Assembly: GCA_004525275.1 (NCBI GenBank)
Contig: SPCO01000016.1
Span: 1-13,324 of the forward strand
Source of the DNA: Thermomicrobiales bacterium
GTDB taxonomy: Bacteria > Chloroflexota > Limnocylindria > Limnocylindrales > CSP1-4
Direction of reading: 5' to 3'
Length of the DNA: 13,324 nt
Below the pieces are notes generated by a model. The model was not told the DNA's origin and did no database searches. It saw nothing but the letters and a program-made list of their open reading frames with translations. The position numbers and the translations under genes were made by a program. Shown here piece after piece: positions 8,461-13,324 of this stretch. How positions within the stretch are numbered: position 1 is the stretch's first letter; every line of letters starts with the position of its first letter.

Positions 8461-11091
8461 CTACTCGTGATGGCTCGGTGCGATGGCCGCCCCGCCGCCA
8501 TGTCCATGCCCGTCGCCGTGATCATGATCGTGTCCGTTTCCGTTGGTGGCGATGCCGGTGACTGACGGTGGCAGCATCGGCAACATGCGTGAGCTGTCGC
8601 TGAACCGACCCTCGGCGGCGGCACGAGTCGCCCAGTCGCGCTCGCGCCGGATGTAGGTGACCTCCGTCTCACGCTCCACGGCCGCGATCGCCATGAGATC
8701 GATCATCGGTTCCGAGCGGCTCGTATGCGCGAGCTCGAAGTCCGCACCATCGCGCAGCGCGTCGTACGGGCAGGCATCCACGCAGATGCCGCACAAGATG
8801 CAGCGACTCTCATCGACCTCGTACTTCTCCAGGACGCGCGGCTTGGGCATCAGCGCTCCGGTCGGGCAGGTCTCAGCACAGCGACCGCATGACACGCAGG
8901 GAGTGTCGTTGAGGCTCATATCCAGCGGGGTCGTGACCAGGGTGTCGAAGCCGATCCGCATGAAGTCGTAGCAGGCCGCGCCGACGACCTCCGAACAGAC
9001 CTGGGCACAGCGTCCGCAGTCGATACAGCGCGACGGTTCGCGCAGGATGAAGGCATGCGAATCGTCTCGGACGTAGTCGTGGTTGACGCCCGTGAAGCGG
9101 TTCTCGGTCACGCTCCGGTAGCCAGCCCCGGCGTGATGCTGTGGCTCGAGCGTGGGCAGCGTCGTGCCGTACTCGACTCCCAGCCGTCGCAGGTCGCAGA
9201 ACCCGATCGCCTCGCACGTGCACTGCAGGCAGCGCGTGGACTCCGCGACGGCGTCCTCACGGGTGTACGGCAGTTCGTACTCGATGTACGAATCGTTGCG
9301 GTGCTCGGCCTCCAGCGCGGTCATCCGGTAACGCGGGGTCTTGGACTCACTCGTGAACGGTACGATCGAGAGGAATTCAGGCTGCGGTTCGGCGAGCGTC
9401 TGGCGCGTCCGGATGGCGGTCAGGTCCATGCCCTTGAGGAAGGCGTCCACGGCGTAGGCGGCACGTCGACCCTCGGCGACGGCCTGGACCACGGTCGCCG
9501 CCCCGATCCGAACGTCGCCGGTGCCAAAGACCCCGGGTCGACCCGTCTCGAAGGTGACCGCGTCGGCCTTGAGCCGCCACTGCTTGGTCTTCTCGGGTCC
9601 CTCGTTGCCCGGCTGATCCAGCCAATCGAGCTCGGGTCCCTGGCCGATCGCGAGCAGGACGCGGTCGCAGGGGATCGTGAATTCGGTGCCCGGTGCCGGC
9701 TCTGGGCGACGCCGGCCAGACGCGTCGGGCTCACCGAGGGCCATACGGATGAACTCGACGCCCGTGACCGCGCCATTCTCGTCCGTGATCACCCGAACCG
9801 GGCCGGCCTGGAAGATGGCCGTCACGCCCTCCTCGATCGCCTCGTGGACCTCGTTCGAGGCGGGCATATCCTTCATGTCACGACGGTAGACGAGGGTCAC
9901 CTCGGCGGCGCCCTGGCGGATCGAGGTCCGCGAGCAATCCATCGAGGTGAACCCGCCGCCGATAACGACGACGCGCTTGCCGACGTGATCCGGATACGGC
10001 AGCCCGAGGGTGGCGGTGCGCAGGTACTCGAGGCCGTCGAGGACCTCCACAGCGTCCTCGCCTGGGATACCCAGCTTGTTCGTGTCGTAGCAGCCGATCG
10101 CCAGGACGATCGCGTCGAAGCCCTGGAAGGTCAGATCGTCCAGCGTGAAGTCCCGGCCGAGGCCGGCGTTGCAGACCAGTTTGCCCCCCAACCGGGTGAC
10201 CGATTCGTACTCCGCCTCCAGGACTTCGACCTTGGGCAGGCGGTACTGCGGGATCCCGTAGCGGAGCATCCCGCCAGGTGCAGGGTCGCGCTCGAAGACC
10301 GTCACATCGTGACCGGAGAGCAGCAGATAGAACGCGGCCGCCATTCCGGCCGGACCGGACCCGATGACCGCGGCCTTCCGTCCGGAGGGAGCCTGGCGCC
10401 CGTATGGCAGCGGCGGGTCCTGTCCCTCGTCGAGCATCGCCTTGAGCACCTGGTCACCGGCATAGCGGTGGCTGTCCCGGATGGCGATCGCCTCATCGAC
10501 CTCGTCACGCCGGCAGTGCTCTTCACACGGCGCAGGGCAGACGCGTCCCAGGATGCTGGGGAATGGGATCGTCCGCTTGAAGATCCGGGTGCTCTCGCGC
10601 CAGTCAGCCTCGGCGTTGGCCTTGAGAAAGCCCGGGATGTCGATGTGGCTCGGACATTTGTTCTGGCACGGTGGCAGGCAATAGGCGTTGTGGTCGGAGA
10701 AGATCAATTCGAGATTGGTCCGCCGGAGCCGGCGCAGCTCGTCGGTCTGGGTCTGGACCTTCATCTCCGGCTCGCACGCGCGCGAGCACGAGATCGGGGG
10801 ATGTTCCTCGCCTTCGACCTCCACGACACACATCCGGCAAGCACCGAAACCCGGCAGCTTGGGCTCGTAGCAGAGGGTCGGGATCTCGATGCCGTTGTCG
10901 CGACAGACCTCGAGGATGGTCTGACCCTCGAAACCTTCGAGGATGCGACCGTCGACTTCGATCCGGATCCGCGGCGAAGAGTGCGGCCGCTGCGGCGATT
11001 GCGTGTCCAGCAGGCGCTCGGCCAGCGACGCCGGCTCGACCGGCGCACGGTCGTCCGGAGCGCTTTCGGGGCGCGTGATCAGGTCAGCCAT
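8461..11091 (-). CDS. NuoG-like/GltD-like multidomain Fe-S flavoprotein with NuoI-like C-terminal cluster
   Basis: 876 residues, in the position of nuoG but not a canonical NuoG. Domains in order: a plant-type [2Fe-2S] domain (about 40-115; C74, C85, C88, C102), equivalent to N1b; a histidine/cysteine motif H134-C138-C142-C146 that merges the NuoG N5 motif with the first GltD cluster (NKCPSHIDIPGF); a second GltD-type motif C185-C189-C193 (GRVCPAPCEEHC); an FAD Rossmann fold (GSGPAG 244-249, MLRYGIPQYRLP); an NAD(P)H domain (VIGGGFTSMDCSRT 377-390 and YRR 402-404, which favours NADPH); the FAD-closing GTGDVRIGAATVVQAVAEG (523-541); C621/C624/C626/C632; then three CxxCxxCxxxC motifs starting at C689, C732 and C764. 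The third (KYEVDESRCILCGICVDACP, then DFELA) resembles the second half of NuoI. The tail is His/Gly-rich (854-867). The molybdopterin-fold domain of NuoG is absent. Likely role: pass electrons between NAD(P)H and the complex I cluster chain. The start at 11091 is chosen over 11157 by its GAGG Shine-Dalgarno. Confidence 0.85.
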   Translation of the reverse strand: MADLITRPESAPDDRAPVEPASLAERLLDTQSPQRPHSSPRIRIEVDGRILEGFEGQTILEVCRDNGIEIPTLCYEPKLPGFGACRMCVVEVEGEEHPPISCSRACEPEMKVQTQTDELRRLRRTNLELIFSDHNAYCLPPCQNKCPSHIDIPGFLKANAEADWRESTRIFKRTIPFPSILGRVCPAPCEEHCRRDEVDEAIAIRDSHRYAGDQVLKAMLDEGQDPPLPYGRQAPSGRKAAVIGSGPAGMAAAFYLLLSGHDVTVFERDPAPGGMLRYGIPQYRLPKVEVLEAEYESVTRLGGKLVCNAGLGRDFTLDDLTFQGFDAIVLAIGCYDTNKLGIPGEDAVEVLDGLEYLRTATLGLPYPDHVGKRVVVIGGGFTSMDCSRTSIRQGAAEVTLVYRRDMKDMPASNEVHEAIEEGVTAIFQAGPVRVITDENGAVTGVEFIRMALGEPDASGRRRPEPAPGTEFTIPCDRVLLAIGQGPELDWLDQPGNEGPEKTKQWRLKADAVTFETGRPGVFGTGDVRIGAATVVQAVAEGRRAAYAVDAFLKGMDLTAIRTRQTLAEPQPEFLSIVPFTSESKTPRYRMTALEAEHRNDSYIEYELPYTREDAVAESTRCLQCTCEAIGFCDLRRLGVEYGTTLPTLEPQHHAGAGYRSVTENRFTGVNHDYVRDDSHAFILREPSRCIDCGRCAQVCSEVVGAACYDFMRIGFDTLVTTPLDMSLNDTPCVSCGRCAETCPTGALMPKPRVLEKYEVDESRCILCGICVDACPYDALRDGADFELAHTSRSEPMIDLMAIAAVERETEVTYIRRERDWATRAAAEGRFSDSSRMLPMLPPSVTGIATNGNGHDHDHGDGHGHGGGAAIAPSHHE

Positions 11092-11096
11092 GGTCG

Positions 11097-11100
11097 CCTC
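11097..11100 (-). promoter_or_regulatory. Shine-Dalgarno of the NuoG/GltD-like gene
   Basis: GAGG on the minus strand, 5 nt before the ATG at 11091 and overlapping the TGA stop of the nuoF-like gene. It decides the start. The longer in-frame possibility at 11157 would lie inside nuoF and add 22 residues with no domain match. Confidence 0.6.
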
Positions 11101-12424
11101 ATGAGATCGCACCGCTGGCCACCGCGATCGGGTGACAGACGCCGGCCGGGCAGGCACTCCGAAGGATGTGGTCGTCCAGCTCGGAACGGAAGTATCGCAT
11201 CCCGGTGCTGAGCGGAAGTGTCGTCAGGCGTTCGTGATCACACAGGGCGGAGGCCACGATGTCCTCGGACAGGTCGATCAGCAACTGCGGATCGGTCGGG
11301 CGCGGCCGGCCATCGACGACCCGGTCGGCGATCTCGGTCAGGCGTCGCGTGCCGATCCGACACGGGATCGTCTTGCCGCAGGCCTCACCAGCGCAGAAGC
11401 GGGTCAGCAGTCGAGCGAGGTCGACGATGCACGTCCGATCGTCGGCGACGATCACGGATCCCGACCCGATATGGGCGCCGACCGCCCGCAGCGGCTCGAA
11501 GGCATACGGCGTCTCAAGCAGTTCGGCCGGCAGGATCCCCCCAGACGGCCCGCCGACGAGGATCGCCTTGAGCGATCGACCCATTGGCAACGTCGCACCG
11601 AGCCCGACGATCTCTCGGAGTGGTGTTCCGAGCGGGACCTCGGCGATGCCATCGCCGGCCGCCGTTCGGAGCTGGATGAGGATCGTTCCCGGCGCGTCGG
11701 CCAAACCGATCGTCGCGAATGCCTCGGCGCCGTTCCGGATGATCCAGGGCACGGCTGCGATGGTCTGGACGTTCTGGACGACGGTCGGCATCCCGAACAG
11801 GCCGCGTTCGGCCGGATGCGGTGGACGTTGCTCCGGCTGGCCACGTTTGCCCTCGAGGGCCTTGAGCAGGACCGTCTCCTCGCCCAGCATGTAGGCACCC
11901 TGGACCGGTCGGACGGTGACGCGGATGTCATGACCGGACCCGAACACGTCGAGACCGACAAGACCGGCGTCCTCGGCCGAACCGATCGCAGCCGTGAGCG
12001 ACCTGATGGCCTCTGTCGCCTCGGTCCTGACGGCGATAAAGACTTCGCTGGCTCCGATGGCGAAGGCGGCGATCGCCGCGCCCTCGACCACCGTAAACGG
12101 GTCGTGTTCCAGCAGGTATCGATCCGTGGCGCTGGCAGGGTCGGCGCCGTAGCCGTTGATGACGACGTAGCGGCGCGGCGCATCGGTCGTCGCCGCGGTC
12201 CGCCACTTGTCAGCTGCCGGGTACCCGGCACCACCCCGACCGCGAAGGCCGGACTGGCCGATGATCGCGATCGACCCGGTCGCACCAAAGTTGCGGATGA
12301 CCCGACGCAGACTGTCGAATGCGCCGGCCTGCGTCGCCGCGTCGAGGTCGGTCGGCTGCTCCGCGCCCGCTCGCTCGAGCAGGATCGCGGGCCAGGCGGC
12401 GGGCGTCGTCAGCAGGTCGACCAT
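11099..12424 (-). CDS. nuoF: NuoF-like FMN/NAD(P)H-binding subunit with degenerate N3 site
   Basis: A 441-residue homologue of the complex I flavoprotein that oxidises NADH through FMN. The FMN glycine-rich loop (GLRGRGGAGYPAADKWRTA, 59-77) and the GAYMLGEETVLLKALEGKRG segment (176-195) are intact. Two functional sites differ from the family. The acidic loop NADExEPG is NGYGADPA (90-97). The N3 motif SCGxCxPCRxG reads ACGKTIPCRIG, giving C349, T352 instead of Cys, and C355, with the fourth ligand C395 present. C344, just upstream, might compensate. The C-terminus MRYFRSELDDHI followed by CPAGVC (425-430) resembles HndC/HydB-type subunits of NADP-reducing or bifurcating hydrogenases rather than E. 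coli NuoF, but it stops before their ferredoxin domain. The ATG at 12424 has AGGA overlapping the preceding TAG. The next gene begins 7 nt after the stop. It may be a genuine but weakened electron entry site, or largely structural. Confidence 0.86.
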   Translation of the reverse strand: MVDLLTTPAAWPAILLERAGAEQPTDLDAATQAGAFDSLRRVIRNFGATGSIAIIGQSGLRGRGGAGYPAADKWRTAATTDAPRRYVVINGYGADPASATDRYLLEHDPFTVVEGAAIAAFAIGASEVFIAVRTEATEAIRSLTAAIGSAEDAGLVGLDVFGSGHDIRVTVRPVQGAYMLGEETVLLKALEGKRGQPEQRPPHPAERGLFGMPTVVQNVQTIAAVPWIIRNGAEAFATIGLADAPGTILIQLRTAAGDGIAEVPLGTPLREIVGLGATLPMGRSLKAILVGGPSGGILPAELLETPYAFEPLRAVGAHIGSGSVIVADDRTCIVDLARLLTRFCAGEACGKTIPCRIGTRRLTEIADRVVDGRPRPTDPQLLIDLSEDIVASALCDHERLTTLPLSTGMRYFRSELDDHILRSACPAGVCHPIAVASGAIS

Positions 12425-12429
12425 CGTTC

Positions 12430-13089
12430 CTACGCTCGTGCCGTCGAGCCGAGGGCCGCGTCGAGCGCGGTCAGATAGCTGCCTTCGGACGGCCGATGGG
12501 CGTCCATCGCAGCCGCCTGTTCGGTGGCCGTCGGAGGTTCGAATCGAAGGTGCTGAAAGTAGGTCGCGGTGCCGTAGATCATCGCGTACCAGGCACCCGT
12601 CTTCTGGCTGATCCGTTTGAGGGTCGCCACCGGAAGGTAGCCGTAGGCGGCCTGTGTCGCCTCGAGGATCTGGAGCATCGCCCCGGGGTCATGGTCGTAG
12701 TCCTCGAGGATCGCATCCAGGGCCGACATGTCGACGGTTGCGAACGGCAGGTAGGCGGGATCGGGGACCGGCCTGCCGGACCGACGGAGGGCCGACTCCT
12801 CGCGTCGCTCCCCGTAAGTTTCAGGGGCACCCCAGTGGACGTGGAACCGCCCGCGGGTATCCATCCCGCCCATGTCGATGCACTCGATCGGGCACGCCTG
12901 GGCGCACTGGAAGCAGGTCTCGCACTTGAGCGTGCCCCATTCGTCGTACAACAGTTGCAGACGACCGCGGAACTTGGGCGGCGGGTCGCGGCGGTCCTCC
13001 GGGTACTTCACCGTGACCTTGGGCTCGAAGAACCGACGCAGGGTCAGGGCCATGCCCTTGGCGATCCCGAGACCGGGCACGAGGCTCAT
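12430..13089 (-). CDS. fusion of half NuoI ferredoxin with NuoE helical domain
   Basis: 219 residues in one uninterrupted frame. Residues 1-75 are the N-terminal half of NuoI: GLGIAKGMALTLRRFF membrane-associated helix, VKYPEDRRDPPPKFRGR, then one four-cysteine motif CETCFQCAQACP (C56, C59, C62, C66) with an extra C70. The second NuoI motif is missing. Residues about 118-186 match the N-terminal helical domain of NuoE: LDAILEDY, GAMLQILEATQAAYGYLPVA, then IYGTATYFQHLRFEP. The chain then ends in about 33 unstructured residues (187-219), without the thioredoxin-like [2Fe-2S] domain of NuoE and its four cysteines, so cluster N1a is absent. The ATG at 13089 overlaps the nuoH TGA by 1 nt. Sequence upstream in this frame is out-of-frame nuoH. 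The role is probably structural docking of the input arm plus one Fe-S ligand set. The fusion is supported by the intact flanking signatures. A sequencing artefact is unlikely but cannot be excluded. Confidence 0.82.
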   Translation of the reverse strand: MSLVPGLGIAKGMALTLRRFFEPKVTVKYPEDRRDPPPKFRGRLQLLYDEWGTLKCETCFQCAQACPIECIDMGGMDTRGRFHVHWGAPETYGERREESALRRSGRPVPDPAYLPFATVDMSALDAILEDYDHDPGAMLQILEATQAAYGYLPVATLKRISQKTGAWYAMIYGTATYFQHLRFEPPTATEQAAAMDAHRPSEGSYLTALDAALGSTARA

Positions 13090-13324
13090 CAGGACTTGAC
13101 CGAGTCGACGATGACGATGGCCGCGGCGGTGACGAAAAGGTTGAGCAGGGAGACCGGCAGCAGCCACTTCCAGGCGAAATCCATCAGCTGGTCGATGCGC
13201 ACGCGGGGCAGCGTCCCACGCATCCAGACGAACAGGAAGACGAATGCGTAGGTCTTGCCCAGGAACCAGAGCAGTCCGGCGACCCAATCGAGACCGACGT
13301 AGGCGACGGCGCCGATGACGGCCA
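13089..13324 (-). CDS. nuoH: NADH-quinone oxidoreductase subunit H, C-terminal 77 residues (partial)
   Basis: The 3' end of nuoH, cut by the window edge. Translation gives a final membrane segment LLWFLGKTYAFVFLFVWM, the highly conserved NuoH loop RGTLPRVRIDQLMDFAWKWL, the last helix LPVSLLNLFVTAAAIVIV and a short tail DSVKS. NuoH anchors the peripheral arm and forms the quinone chamber with NuoB and NuoD. The RGTLPRxRxDQLM loop is close to the family consensus, so quinone-site architecture at this end looks normal. The stop TGA (13091-13089) overlaps the start of the next gene (TGATG). Confidence 0.96.
   Translation of the reverse strand, partial: AVIGAVAYVGLDWVAGLLWFLGKTYAFVFLFVWMRGTLPRVRIDQLMDFAWKWLLPVSLLNLFVTAAAIVIVDSVKS

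Noticed and set aside
9055..11211. 718-codon open frame on the plus strand opposite the NuoG/GltD-like gene
   Set aside because: It is antisense to a gene with clear domain matches. The translation has no recognisable domain and the composition of a GC-rich shadow frame.
11132..12478. 448-codon open frame on the plus strand opposite nuoF
   Set aside because: Antisense shadow without any recognisable motif.

Overview
The window is GC-rich and densely coding. It is dominated by the distal part of a respiratory complex I (nuo) operon on the minus strand, followed by three genes unrelated to complex I. Overall base composition, the P/S/T-rich lipoprotein-like or anchored exported proteins, the sortase-like protein and the rearranged nuo gene order suggest a high-GC Chloroflexota bacterium (for example a Limnocylindria-like lineage). 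This assignment is an inference from style only, because no rRNA or marker gene is present.

Layout in transcription order (minus strand, high to low coordinates): nuoH 3' end (13089-13324, cut by the window edge); a fused protein with a half NuoI ferredoxin plus the helical domain of NuoE (12430-13089); nuoF-like (11099-12424); a NuoG-like/GltD-like chimera (8461-11091); nuoJ (7858-8454); nuoK (7544-7861); nuoL (5580-7547); nuoM (3934-5580); nuoN (2438-3937). The genes overlap by 1-4 nt or are separated by 5-7 nt, so this is one tightly coupled transcription unit. nuoA-D are expected upstream, outside the window. A sortase-like gene on the plus strand (1716-2426) converges on nuoN. Divergent from it across a 69-nt gap lies a two-gene minus-strand unit: a membrane-anchored TlpA/ResA-type thioredoxin (996-1646) and a trehalose-6-phosphate phosphatase (13-999).

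The membrane arm (H, J, K, L, M, N) looks canonical, with the expected glutamates and lysines of proton-pumping subunits. The peripheral electron-input arm does not. NuoI has only its first four-cysteine motif and is fused to a NuoE helical domain that lacks the thioredoxin-like [2Fe-2S] domain. NuoF lacks one of the four cysteines of cluster N3, has a changed nucleotide-binding loop, and ends in a CPAGVC tail typical of HndC/HydB-type flavoproteins. In place of NuoG there is an 876-residue protein that combines a NuoG-like N-terminal [2Fe-2S] domain, a complete GltD/NfnB-type FAD-NAD(P)H oxidoreductase, and three [4Fe-4S] motifs. The last of these, with its flanks, resembles the missing second half of NuoI. 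It has no molybdopterin-fold domain.

The simplest reading is a proton-pumping complex I whose input module has been rebuilt around a GltD-type flavoprotein that probably uses NADPH, and whose NuoI ferredoxin has been split between two polypeptides. This remodelled input arm is the most notable content of the window. The sortase-like protein with serine at the catalytic cysteine position is a second, independent curiosity.
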